Below, piece after piece: positions 24,676 to 34,445 of a DNA stretch of 64,000 bases. This stretch comes from Acidobacteriota bacterium (GTDB lineage Bacteria; Acidobacteriota; Aminicenantia; Aminicenantales; Saccharicenantaceae): NCBI GenBank assembly GCA_033549365.1, contig JAWSUF010000006.1:62001-126000 (forward strand), read 5' to 3'. A program made the translations under genes and the position numbers. How positions within the stretch are numbered: the first letter of the stretch is position 1; each line of letters begins with the position of its first letter. The notes beneath the pieces were generated by a model, which made no database searches, was not told where the DNA came from, and saw only the letters and a list, made by a program, of their open reading frames with translations.

Positions 24676-25698
24676 TCAAAATTTGAAATACAGGGTGAAG
24701 TTGGCCCACATGTGGGCGTCGGGGGCATCGCGGTTTTCCGGCTTGTCGAAGAAGGCGTACTTGATGTTGGGAATAATCCAGACGTTCTTCGCGGCCAGAT
24801 AGCTGACGCCGGCGATGATGTAATTCGTCTTGACGTTGTTGGGGAAGGGGAAGTAGGCGCGGCCTCCGCTGAACCCTTGTTCCCAGCCGTCTCCGATACA
24901 CTTGTCGTAGCGGCCGATGATCTCGACCCTCTCGCCGCCCTTGATGACCGCGAAGCCGGAGACCATGCCGTAGTCACGCTTGGCACCGGCAATGTCCTGG
25001 TTTTTATTGGCGTACAGAAAACCGAACCGGCCGAAATCACCCGAGTAGGAAATGAAGCCCTGATAGACGTAAAAGGTTCTGTCTTCCGTCTGCTTTTCGT
25101 AATCGCCGTAGAATTCAATAAACATGCCCTTGACGGGTTTGAAACTCAAGGCTCCGTAGAGCATCTTGCCTTTGTTGGTTTCCCCGCTGGCGTTGCCGAT
25201 GCCGTACATCAGGGTGTAGCCGATGGTCTTCTTTTCATCCAGATTGCCGGCCACCGAAATGCCGAGGTCGCGGGATGAGCGAAGGCCGAAGTGATCCAGA
25301 GGGGTTTTTTCGAGCGGCCGGTGGCCCCAGACGCTTTCCACCTGTTCATACGTCGGCGGTCCCTGGAGTCCGACAGAAACGTTCTGGCCGGCGAGCTTGA
25401 ACCGGAGATAGGCGTCCTTGACATAGGGCGTGAGAGCGGACGTTGAGGTGTAGTTTCCGGGCGAGTTCATTTCCAGGCGGAATCTCATTGAAATCCCGTC
25501 TGTGACGGCGTTGTTGTAGGTGAAATAGATCCGCCGGAACCACAGGCCGTGGCTTCCCTCCAGGTCTTTGTTGGAGCTTGTCAGGTACATGTAATATTCG
25601 GGAATCATGTAGCCGTCGAACTTGCCCTGGGCTTGAAGCGAGGCGGAGCCGAGGCCGAAAACGAGTACCGCCAGAAGCACGAAATTGGCCTTTTTCAT
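24676..25698 (-). CDS. Outer-membrane beta-barrel porin-like protein
   Basis: 340 residues. MKKANF plus a hydrophobic stretch ending SASLQAQG is a signal peptide with cleavage after AQA-like residues. The mature part alternates polar and aromatic residues throughout (YMIPEYYMYLTSS, GISMRFRLEMNSP, MFIEFYGDYEKQ, WIIPNIKYAFF) and ends in FTLYFKF, the aromatic C-terminus required for barrel assembly. It resembles phosphate-selective (OprO/OprP-like) porins in pattern, without a clear specificity loop. The start at 25698 follows AAGGAGAATAAGCAC; an upstream in-frame ATG lacks this site. It is a single gene with its own terminator, divergent from the VPS10/BNR gene. Substrate unknown. Confidence 0.82.
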   Translation of the reverse strand: MKKANFVLLAVLVFGLGSASLQAQGKFDGYMIPEYYMYLTSSNKDLEGSHGLWFRRIYFTYNNAVTDGISMRFRLEMNSPGNYTSTSALTPYVKDAYLRFKLAGQNVSVGLQGPPTYEQVESVWGHRPLEKTPLDHFGLRSSRDLGISVAGNLDEKKTIGYTLMYGIGNASGETNKGKMLYGALSFKPVKGMFIEFYGDYEKQTEDRTFYVYQGFISYSGDFGRFGFLYANKNQDIAGAKRDYGMVSGFAVIKGGERVEIIGRYDKCIGDGWEQGFSGGRAYFPFPNNVKTNYIIAGVSYLAAKNVWIIPNIKYAFFDKPENRDAPDAHMWANFTLYFKF

Positions 25699-25762
25699 GT
25701 GCTTATTCTCCTTGATATTTTTGCGCATCCCTCGATGCACGGGGGGATTATGCGGAGGACAT

Positions 25763-25801
25763 GTTAACCGGCAATGTGCACAGAATTAATTTTCCGTTAA
25801 C
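25763..25801. repeat. Inverted GTTAAC repeat in the porin/VPS10 divergent control region
   Basis: GTTAACCGG at 25763-25771 and CCGTTAAC at 25794-25801 are near-perfect inverted copies (one extra C). A TGTGCACA palindrome (25775-25782) lies between them. It sits between the two divergent starts and could be a regulator site; no regulator is encoded next to it. Confidence 0.35.
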
Positions 25802-25828
25802 GATGGAAATATCGCACCTCCGGATCTT

Positions 25829-25834
25829 ATTATA
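25829..25834 (-). promoter_or_regulatory. Perfect -10 box for the porin gene
   Basis: On the minus strand the sequence reads TATAAT (plus strand ATTATA), about 130 bases upstream of the porin ATG. The -35 candidate (TTTCAT, 17 bases away) is weak. Confidence 0.4.
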
Positions 25835-25869
25835 CAAGACTGTTCGGCCGCATGAAAATTCTCCTGTCT

Positions 25870-25899
25870 TTGAACCTCAATAAGCGATAGCCGTATTAA
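25870..25899 (+). promoter_or_regulatory. Probable promoter of the VPS10/BNR gene
   Basis: TTGAAC at 25870-25875 and TATTAA at 25894-25899 with an 18-base spacer, 39 bases before the ATG at 25939, which has AAGGAGG. Confidence 0.5.
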
Positions 25900-25938
25900 A
25901 GTTTATCGGTGATTATCTGTGTTCTGAAGGAGGTTTGC

Positions 25939-28900
25939 ATGTTTCATGCGAAAACATCAGGAAGATTTTCGCTCATCGGGGCTCTTCTCCCGATCGCTCT
26001 CTTGATTGTCGCCGCCGCGGAATTGAACGGACAGCGCGCCGAGGCCGTCGGCGCCGTTTTTGAAAAATTGTCCTGGCGGAATATCGGACCCGCCGTGATG
26101 GGCGGCCGAACCGTCGATATCCAGGCCGTCGAGGCGGAACCCTGGATCGTCTATGCCGCCATCGGCCCGAGCGGCATCTGGAAAACCGAAAACGGAGGGC
26201 ATACCTGGAATCCGGTTTTCTTCAAGGAAAACACCGTCTCCGTCGGCGCCGTGGCCGTGTCCCAGTCCCATCCTGACATCGTCTGGGCGGGAACGGGGGA
26301 GGCGACCTGCCGGAACAGCGTGACGATCGGAGACGGCGTTTACAAGTCTGTTGACGCGGGAAAAACATGGACGCATAGGGGACTCACTGAAACGAGGCAC
26401 ATCAGCCGGATTCTTATCAACAGGGGAGACCCCAACATCGTCTATGTCGCCGCCATGGGCCATCTCTGGGGACCCAACGGCGAACGCGGCGTCTATAAAA
26501 CCACGGACGGCGGAACGAGCTGGTCTCATGTCCTGTATCTTGATGATAATACAGGAATTGCGGAGTTGGCGATGGATCCCTTCGACTCCCGGATTCTCTA
26601 CGCCGCCGCCTATGAATACCGGCGTCTTCCTTGGCATTTCTCGAGCGGAGGACCGGGAAGCGGTCTGTACAAGTCGACCGACGGAGGAGCGACTTGGGAT
26701 CGCCTGACCCGGGATCTCCCTGAAGGCCTCCTCGGACGGATCGGGATCGGCGTTTCCAGAAGCCGCGAGGGCGTCGTCTACGCCCTGATCGAACATGCGG
26801 ATGCCGGAATTTGGCGTTCCGAAGATAAAGGCGCAACGTGGGAAAGAATGTGCGACAACGCGACCTACCGCCGGGTCATGACGCGCCCCTTTTATTACAG
26901 CCGCATCCATGTCGATCCGACGAACGACGCCACGGTCTATGTCCTGTCCACGGGACTCCACGTCTCCAACGACGGGGCACGCCGTTTCCGGAGCATCGGG
27001 GCGGGTGTCCATCCCGATCACCACGCTCTATGGATCAACCCGGCCAATCCCCGGCATCTCATCAACGGCAACGACGGCGGAATCGACATCTCTCATGACG
27101 GCGGGACGACCTGGTCGGCCGTCCAGTCCATGGATCTGGCTCAAGTCTACCAAGTTGGCTTCGATATGCGCCATCCCTACCATGTCCATGTCGGTTTGCA
27201 GGACAACGGTTCCTGGGGCGGACCGAACACGTCCCTGGATCCAAGAGGTGTTCTCAACGAGGATTGGGTCATGATCAACGGGGGAGACGGGTTTTTCGTC
27301 AGGCCCGATCCCGAGGATCATGCCGTCGTCTACGCCAATTCCCAGATGAACGGCCTGGTGAGACACAATCTTCACATCGGCCGCAGCAAATCGATTCGTC
27401 CGACGGCGCCTTTGGACGCGCGGCCTTATCGATTCAACTGGAATTCCCCGGTTTTGATCTCCTCCCATGATTCCAAGACGGTCTATACGGGGGGAAATTT
27501 CCTCTTTCGCACCCGGGACGGCGGCCGATCCTGGGACATCATCAGCCCCGACCTGACGACGGACGATCCCGCAAAGCAGAAGGATTCAGGCGGACCGATA
27601 TTTCTGGAAAACTCCGGCGCCGAAATGCATTGCACGATCACGACCATCGCCGAATCGCCCCTGGACCCCGATGTCATCTGGTGCGGGACGGATGACGGAA
27701 ACCTCCAGCTTACCCGGGACGGCGGGAAAACCTGGACGAATGTCGCGGGCCGGATCCCGGGTTTGCCCAGGGGCACATGGTGTTCCCGGGTCGAGGCGTC
27801 GCATCATGAGGCCGGAACGGTCTATGCGGCCTTCGACGCTCACCGAACCGACGATTATGCCCCTTACCTCTTTAAAACCAGCGACTTCGGGCGCACATGG
27901 AAATCCCTGAGAGCCGATCTTCCCCCTTTGGGCTGGATTCACGTCGTCCGGGAAGACCCGAAAAACAGCCGATTGCTCTACGTCGGAACGGAATTCGGGG
28001 TCTTTGCATCCCTTGACGGCGGCCTGAGCTGGTTTTCCCTCAAGAACAACATGCCGACCGTGGCCGTCCATGACCTTGTGGTGCATCCCCGGGAAAACGA
28101 TCTGATCGCCGGAACCCACGGCCGGGGCGTCTGGATTCTGGACGACATCTCATTCCTTCAGGACATGTCTCCGGAGATTCTGGCTTCGGATTTCCATGTT
28201 TTCAAGCCCAGGCCGGTGACCGATTTCCATCTTTCGACAAGAGGGGAGCCCTACAGCCGGCCGGTCTTCGCCGGAAGAAACGTGTCGCCGGGTGCGATTC
28301 TCACAATGTGGTTGAAGGATGAAAACAAGGACAAGATCAAAATCGCCGTCAGGGACGAATCGGGGGAGATGGCAGCGGAAATCAATCTGCCGCGAAATCC
28401 CGGTCTCCATAGGGAAATCTGGAATCTTCAAACGATTCCCTTCGCCTCCGATGGAAAAAAATATAACCCTTCCCTGACCGGCATGACCGGGCTCACAACC
28501 GTTGCTCCGGGCCTTTATCATTTGACTGTTGAATTCAAGGAGAGGAACGTGAGTGTCCCCCTGAAAATTCGCCCCGATCCGAGAGTGGTTTTTCCGAATG
28601 ACGAGCGTCAGGAAGCCATGGCGGCTTTGGGCGATGTTCTGAAAACGTCTCAGAAAATGGGGATTGTCATCACAGCCTTGGCCAATATCCGAAGGCATCT
28701 AAACAGCCTGGAAAACGATATGGAAAAAATCCGGGAGACGATTCCGGATTTCACCCGGGACCGGGAAGATCTGAAATATTTTCTTGTTCCCCTCGAAAAA
28801 AACATCAGTCCGCCGCGCATGGGCGTCTTTCAGGCCGACTGGGAGACATCCCTTAGGGGAGGGCATCCGGCATTCCTTCTGATGATTCTCGGAAACTCCA

Positions 28901-29088
28901 TTTCCGGTTATCCGTCCGCACCGACACGCGCTGAAATCAATTTGCTTGCCGACATCAATCAACTTTTGGATTCGGCAATAGAGACATATAACACATTGAT
29001 AATAAATAAGATAGAAGATATAAACGGGAAGCTGGAGGAAAAAGGCTTCAAACCGTTTCCAGCGCTGAAAAAAATTGAAAATCCTTAA
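25939..29088 (+). CDS. Secreted VPS10/BNR-repeat beta-propeller protein
   Basis: 1049 residues. After a signal peptide (hydrophobic run ahead of AAAELNGQRAEA) the protein begins FEKLSWRNIGPAVMGGRTVDIQ, the usual opening of this family. About eleven Asp-box motifs of the S/T-x-D-x-G-x-T-W type are readable between residues about 90 and 720 (for example KSVDAGKTW, KTTDGGTSW, KSTDGGATW, SHDGGTTW, KTSDFGRTW), forming one or two sortilin-like propellers. The last 330 residues are a beta-sandwich region (GLYHLTVEFKERNVSVPLKIRPDPR) and a helical tail. These proteins are often labelled glycosyl hydrolase, but no catalytic residues are visible; binding to peptides or glycans is more likely. The final 130 bases are noticeably AT-rich, at the edge of the parAB island. 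Confidence 0.9.
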   Translation: MFHAKTSGRFSLIGALLPIALLIVAAAELNGQRAEAVGAVFEKLSWRNIGPAVMGGRTVDIQAVEAEPWIVYAAIGPSGIWKTENGGHTWNPVFFKENTVSVGAVAVSQSHPDIVWAGTGEATCRNSVTIGDGVYKSVDAGKTWTHRGLTETRHISRILINRGDPNIVYVAAMGHLWGPNGERGVYKTTDGGTSWSHVLYLDDNTGIAELAMDPFDSRILYAAAYEYRRLPWHFSSGGPGSGLYKSTDGGATWDRLTRDLPEGLLGRIGIGVSRSREGVVYALIEHADAGIWRSEDKGATWERMCDNATYRRVMTRPFYYSRIHVDPTNDATVYVLSTGLHVSNDGARRFRSIGAGVHPDHHALWINPANPRHLINGNDGGIDISHDGGTTWSAVQSMDLAQVYQVGFDMRHPYHVHVGLQDNGSWGGPNTSLDPRGVLNEDWVMINGGDGFFVRPDPEDHAVVYANSQMNGLVRHNLHIGRSKSIRPTAPLDARPYRFNWNSPVLISSHDSKTVYTGGNFLFRTRDGGRSWDIISPDLTTDDPAKQKDSGGPIFLENSGAEMHCTITTIAESPLDPDVIWCGTDDGNLQLTRDGGKTWTNVAGRIPGLPRGTWCSRVEASHHEAGTVYAAFDAHRTDDYAPYLFKTSDFGRTWKSLRADLPPLGWIHVVREDPKNSRLLYVGTEFGVFASLDGGLSWFSLKNNMPTVAVHDLVVHPRENDLIAGTHGRGVWILDDISFLQDMSPEILASDFHVFKPRPVTDFHLSTRGEPYSRPVFAGRNVSPGAILTMWLKDENKDKIKIAVRDESGEMAAEINLPRNPGLHREIWNLQTIPFASDGKKYNPSLTGMTGLTTVAPGLYHLTVEFKERNVSVPLKIRPDPRVVFPNDERQEAMAALGDVLKTSQKMGIVITALANIRRHLNSLENDMEKIRETIPDFTRDREDLKYFLVPLEKNISPPRMGVFQADWETSLRGGHPAFLLMILGNSISGYPSAPTRAEINLLADINQLLDSAIETYNTLIINKIEDINGKLEEKGFKPFPALKKIENP

Positions 29089-29111
29089 GAAGCCATGACA
29101 AACAAATTCGT

Positions 29112-29140
29112 TTGAATTCATATATTTATACTATTATCAT
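29112..29140 (+). promoter_or_regulatory. Probable parAB promoter
   Basis: TTGAAT at 29112-29117 and TATCAT at 29135-29140, 17-base spacer. A second -10 candidate TATACT lies at 29146-29151. Either start would place the 16-bp palindrome (29154-29169) at or just after the transcription start. Confidence 0.5.
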
Positions 29141-29153
29141 TCACTTATACTGG

Positions 29154-29169
29154 TGTCGGCATGCCGACA
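29154..29169. promoter_or_regulatory. Perfect 16-bp palindrome, candidate parS or ParA/ParB operator
   Basis: TGTCGGCATGCCGACA is perfectly self-complementary. It has the same length and the same TGT...ACA ends as the general chromosomal parS (TGTTTCACGTGAAACA) but a different core. It lies 95 bases upstream of parA, directly behind the -10 box. I saw no second copy in the window by eye. Confidence 0.55.
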
Positions 29170-29248
29170 TTGGTCGAAAATATAGTTTGCTTTTTTCAGG
29201 GAAGTGGGTTATAAGATTTATGAACCAAAAAGCCTGATTCTATGTTAG

Positions 29249-30854
<1,606 letters not shown>

Positions 30855-31058
30855 TAATTCCCACAAAGAAACTTTGGGCGCCGCACAAAACCGTGCCGGG
30901 ATTTGAGATCGCGCGAGGAAATTGATCTGAAGCTAAGTTCATTACCTTGGCAGGATCCAGAATTCTCAGCTTATGATGCATATTAGTTGACATAATATAT
31001 CTTATGCGACGCTATTAATGACTAATTTTTATTTCTTTTATTTTCATTAAGATACGCA

Positions 31059-31079
31059 ATCTTCACACATTGTGGATAT
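31059..31079. repeat. Inverted DnaA-box-like pair
   Basis: ATCTTCACA (31059-31067), a 3-base centre, then TGTGGATAT (31071-31079), whose complement ATATCCACA matches the DnaA box TTATCCACA at 8 of 9 positions. The left half matches it at 6 of 9. The two halves are inverted copies with 7 of 9 matching. Confidence 0.45.
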
Positions 31080-31093
31080 CTTCGCGCACTTGT

Positions 31094-31136
31094 TTTATGC
31101 ACCAGTGGATTTCGTCATGGTCCGACCTTGCATAAA
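31094..31136. repeat. Perfect 8-bp inverted repeat TTTATGCA / TGCATAAA
   Basis: The arms are at 31094-31101 and 31129-31136 with 27 bases between them, in the non-coding tail after parB. No gene start or T-run is attached, so it is not an ordinary terminator. Confidence 0.45.
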
Positions 31137-31185
31137 TGCCGATTTTGTGTGAATGGCGCAGGCGCCCTTTTACGGGACTATTTTC

Positions 31186-32124
31186 TCAAATGGCTTCGAT
31201 CGTCGACGGTGGTTTCGAAGTGATGTTGTATGTGACGCTGACGACGCCTGGGACCTTCGATGTGATCTCCCGTGCCAACCGTTCGAGAATGTCGAAAGCC
31301 AAGGCGGTCGGGCGGGCTTCCCGGGCGTCCACGCTGTCCCAGCAGCGCACTTCGATTTGCTGCCCGAAGTCCCTCCGTCCGTCCCGAATTCCGGTGACAC
31401 GGTCCTCATGGAGCACCGCCAGATATTGAAAGGCTTTTTGTCCGCCCAGGATATCTTCAACGATCGACGTCGCCTTCCGGATTGTTTCCACGCGTTCCGG
31501 CGTAACCTCTCCGATGATGCGCGCAGCCAATGCCGGTCCGGGAAACGGGATCCGTTGGAAGAGTTCGGGCGGCAACCCCAGAGCTTTCCCGACCTTGCGC
31601 ACACCGTCCTTTCGCAGCTCCACGAGAGGCTCGATAATCTTGTATCCGAAGGCATCCTGTGGATCGATGCCGAGCTGCTCGAACACATTGTGCTGCCGCT
31701 TGATTCCGGCGACGGTTTCGTCGACGTCCGTTAAAATCGTTCCCTGAAGGAGGTAGCGGGCTCCGCCTTCCCTGACGATCCGGCCGAAAACATCCTTATA
31801 GAATGCCTGGGTGACGGCTTCCCTCTTTTCTTCAGGATCGACCAGGCCCTTGAGGGCTTCAAAAAATTCCCTTCGGGCCTTGATGACATTCACATGCACT
31901 CCGAGAGTTTGGAACAGGGCCGCAACCCTTTCCGGTTCGCCCTCACGCATGAGACCGTTATCAATGAATACTGTCTTCAAACGATCTCCCAATGCCCTGT
32001 GGCCGATCAGGGTGACGACGGACGAATCGACGCCACCTGACAGGGCATTGACGGCGGTTCCCTCATGACCCACGGTTCGGCGGATATGGGCCACCTGACG
32101 TTCGATGAATTCTTCGGGGTTCAT
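31186..32124 (-). CDS. guaA: GMP synthase ATP-pyrophosphatase subunit (no glutaminase domain)
   Basis: 312 residues. The N-terminus MNPEEFIERQVAHIRRTVG is the start of the ATP-PPase half of GMP synthase; the P-loop is LSGGVDSSV (Ser29 to Ser34), then VFIDNGLMREGEPERV, GTILTDVDETVAG, IEPLVELRKDGVRKVG and PFPGPALAARIIGEVT. The C-terminal dimerisation domain ends normally with TYNITSKPPSTIEAI. It aminates XMP to GMP with ATP. The class I glutamine amidotransferase domain that precedes this half in bacterial GuaA is absent and no separate glutaminase is adjacent, so it follows the archaeal two-subunit arrangement or uses ammonia. AAGGAGATG precedes the start, and a clear promoter lies further upstream. 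Confidence 0.93.
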   Translation of the reverse strand: MNPEEFIERQVAHIRRTVGHEGTAVNALSGGVDSSVVTLIGHRALGDRLKTVFIDNGLMREGEPERVAALFQTLGVHVNVIKARREFFEALKGLVDPEEKREAVTQAFYKDVFGRIVREGGARYLLQGTILTDVDETVAGIKRQHNVFEQLGIDPQDAFGYKIIEPLVELRKDGVRKVGKALGLPPELFQRIPFPGPALAARIIGEVTPERVETIRKATSIVEDILGGQKAFQYLAVLHEDRVTGIRDGRRDFGQQIEVRCWDSVDAREARPTALAFDILERLAREITSKVPGVVSVTYNITSKPPSTIEAI

Positions 32125-32187
32125 GGCTCACATCTCCTTTTGTGTCAATGTTCCCTCCCCCGCCCCGCCGGGACAGGGGTCCGGCTG

Positions 32188-32216
32188 AATATACCAACCC
32201 CCCAGTCCCATGTCAA
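32188..32216 (-). promoter_or_regulatory. Strong sigma70-type promoter for guaA
   Basis: On the minus strand: TTGACA (32216-32211), 17-base spacer, TATATT (32193-32188). The start would be about 57 bases upstream of the guaA ATG. It is among the closest consensus matches in the window. Confidence 0.75.
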
Positions 32217-32283
32217 CCAAATGCCTTATCTTATTTATATTCTTTTATTTACAAGATTATCAACGCTCAGGCTTTGAGGACCG

Positions 32284-34344
32284 TCATTCCTTCAAAGACG
32301 ACACCTTCTGGAAGATGTGCAGGAAATTTCCGCCGAGGATTTTCCGGATGTCGTTTTCGGTGTAGCCACGGCGATGGAGTTCCGCGGTCACGGCGGCGAT
32401 CCGGCCGATATGCTCGAGCCCTTGTGGCGTGCTGCTGATTCCGTCGAAATCCGAGCCCAGTCCGACATGGTCGGCGCTTCCCGTGACCTTGACGATATGA
32501 TCGATGTGGTCGACAACTGTTCCGACATTGACCGCCGGAAGATTCTTCCGCAAGATTCCGCTTTCGCGATCGAATTCCTCCCGGAAGAAGGCGACCGTTC
32601 CGGGATCGGCAGCTTCGAGAATCCTCCGGTCTTCCGGCAAGCCGTATTTCCGGAGGAGATCCGTACGCAGCGTGTCCAGGCGGCGGGCGTTTTCGACGTT
32701 CAGGAAATCCGGCAGGAAATTGATGCCGATGACTCCCCCGTTTTCGGCCAGAGCCTTGAGCATGTCGTCGGACAGATTGCGATGGTGGTCGGATAAAGCG
32801 CGAGAGCAGGAATGGGAGGCGACGATCGGTGCCCGTGTCTCGCGGATGACATCCCAAAATGTTTCATCATGGGCATGCGAGACGTCGATGATCATCCCCA
32901 GGCGGTTCATTTCCCGGACGACCTCGCGGCCGAAGTCCGTCAAACCGCCGTGAACGGGCTCGGGGTCGCCCGAGGCGTCGGCCCACCCCGTCCCCAACCA
33001 GTGTGTCAGTGTCATCAGGCGGACTCCGGAACGGTGAAACGACCGAAGCAAGGCCAAATCTCCGGCGATGGCATAGCCTCCTTCGACGGCGATCAGAACG
33101 CCCGTTTTCCTCACGCCCCGAAGATGCCGGAGATCCTCGGGAGACAGGATCAGATGGAGGTCGTCCGTGTTCTGTTCGATAAGGCGGTGAACCGCATCGA
33201 CCTGGGCGAATCCCCTGATGACGCCTTGCGCCTCGGCCGCATCACTGTCCGGGGGGGCGACAAAACAGGCAAAGACTTGAAGGTCAACGGCGCCCTCCCG
33301 GAGTTTGGGGATGTCGATATGTCCGGACGGGTTATCCCGGCCCAAATCTTCCCCGTCCAAAAAGCGGCCGATCGTGTCGCAGTGCATGTCGGCGACGAAA
33401 CTTGTCTTATGGAGATATTCGATGCGATCTTCAGGACGAAAAAGATCGTCCCGGGTTTCGGCCAAATATTCCAGCATCTCGATGTGGTAAGCGGCGACGA
33501 AGGCCAGAAGGTCGGGATCGATCGTGGAAGCGACGTCCCCCGGACGATGGTATTCGGGATGCTCATCGTCCAACCCCCGTGTCAGGATAGCGCCGGTCCT
33601 CAAACTGAGGGCCTTCACGCCGGCATTCAGAAAGGATGTGTGGTCGGATCCCCGATAGTCGAAGCGGGGAACGAACTTGTCTCTGAAGCGTGTCGACATC
33701 CGGGATGTCACCCGATCGAACATTCCGGAAAACTCCCACATCCCGCCGACGACCAGGGCGTCGCTTCCTGTGCCGACCATGTCCAGATTGATGTAAACAG
33801 CTGTTTTATCCAGAGGATAGACCGGATTTTCGACATAAAAGCGGGATCCCCGCAGGCCCAGTTCCTCGGCCGCCCAGGCCGCAAAGACCAGGGTTCTCGC
33901 GGGCTCGAAACCCCGGGCCTGAAGAACCCGGACGATTTCCAGAATGACGCCCACCGAAGCGGCATTGTCGTCGGCTCCGTTGTAGATCGTTCCGTCATGA
34001 TCGACGCCGAGATGGTCGAGATGGCCGCCGATCAGGATGATTTCGTCCTTCAGGACCGAATCCTTTCCCGGCAGAACCCCGAGGACGTTCGGCGCCGTTC
34101 TGTCTTCCCACTGGGGATAGGCCGCCATCTCGACAATCAATCCGTTCGCGTTCAGGGACCGGGGCTTCCGTTCGCGCAACGACCGGCTGAGATGCGTCCG
34201 CCAGCTCAGGCCCGTTTGATCGAACATCCGGTCGAGAACATGGGACTTTGCCGTCATGACGACGAATCCGTCCGGACAGAGGCCGAGCGGTGCGCCCTCA
34301 GGCGCCGAACCTCTCATGATGTCGTCGGTCCCCACAAAAATCAC
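32284..34344 (-). CDS. M28 aminopeptidase - M19 membrane-dipeptidase fusion, front end missing
   Basis: 686 residues from a GTG at 34344. Residues about 1-320 are an M28 zinc peptidase: GGHLDHLG, GADDNAAS, WAAEELGLRG, INLDMVG and YHRPGDVAS supply the metal and catalytic residues. Residues about 325-686 are a full M19 dipeptidase: DMHCDTIGR (His-x-Asp), VEGGYAI, IDVSHAHDETFWDVI, IVASHSCSRALSDHHRN and VGLGSDFDG. The protein opens in the middle of what should be a PA-type domain, has no signal peptide and no ribosome binding site, and the same frame reads on as protein-like sequence upstream to about 34440 without any ATG, GTG or TTG. I infer a 5' deletion next to rho, or an assembly join, so it may be a pseudogene. 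Confidence 0.82.
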   Translation of the reverse strand: MIFVGTDDIMRGSAPEGAPLGLCPDGFVVMTAKSHVLDRMFDQTGLSWRTHLSRSLRERKPRSLNANGLIVEMAAYPQWEDRTAPNVLGVLPGKDSVLKDEIILIGGHLDHLGVDHDGTIYNGADDNAASVGVILEIVRVLQARGFEPARTLVFAAWAAEELGLRGSRFYVENPVYPLDKTAVYINLDMVGTGSDALVVGGMWEFSGMFDRVTSRMSTRFRDKFVPRFDYRGSDHTSFLNAGVKALSLRTGAILTRGLDDEHPEYHRPGDVASTIDPDLLAFVAAYHIEMLEYLAETRDDLFRPEDRIEYLHKTSFVADMHCDTIGRFLDGEDLGRDNPSGHIDIPKLREGAVDLQVFACFVAPPDSDAAEAQGVIRGFAQVDAVHRLIEQNTDDLHLILSPEDLRHLRGVRKTGVLIAVEGGYAIAGDLALLRSFHRSGVRLMTLTHWLGTGWADASGDPEPVHGGLTDFGREVVREMNRLGMIIDVSHAHDETFWDVIRETRAPIVASHSCSRALSDHHRNLSDDMLKALAENGGVIGINFLPDFLNVENARRLDTLRTDLLRKYGLPEDRRILEAADPGTVAFFREEFDRESGILRKNLPAVNVGTVVDHIDHIVKVTGSADHVGLGSDFDGISSTPQGLEHIGRIAAVTAELHRRGYTENDIRKILGGNFLHIFQKVSSLKE

Positions 34345-34445
34345 ACCGGCGATTTTTTTTCCAGTCTGACCGGAAAGACAAAGGCTCAGAAGATCGGTTT
34401 TGGGTTGGATCAGGATCGGCGGGACTTGGGTCCGCCCGGGCGGAT

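Larger units (their letters stand above)
30855..31185. other. 331-bp AT-rich non-coding tail of the parAB island
   Basis: No open frame of credible length on either strand. The stretch is AT-rich and holds several structured elements: a small CAAAG/CTTTG hairpin just after parB, a TTGACA at 30987-30992 without a matching -10, a CATAA/TTATG repeat around 30991-31006, a DnaA-box-like inverted pair at 31059-31079 and a TTTATGCA/TGCATAAA inverted repeat at 31094-31136. No tRNA-like or riboswitch-like fold was recognised. Confidence 0.6.

Noticed and set aside
25939-29088. Glycosyl hydrolase activity for the BNR/VPS10 protein
   Set aside because: Asp boxes define the propeller fold only; no sialidase Arg triad, nucleophile Tyr or acid Asp arrangement could be recognised.
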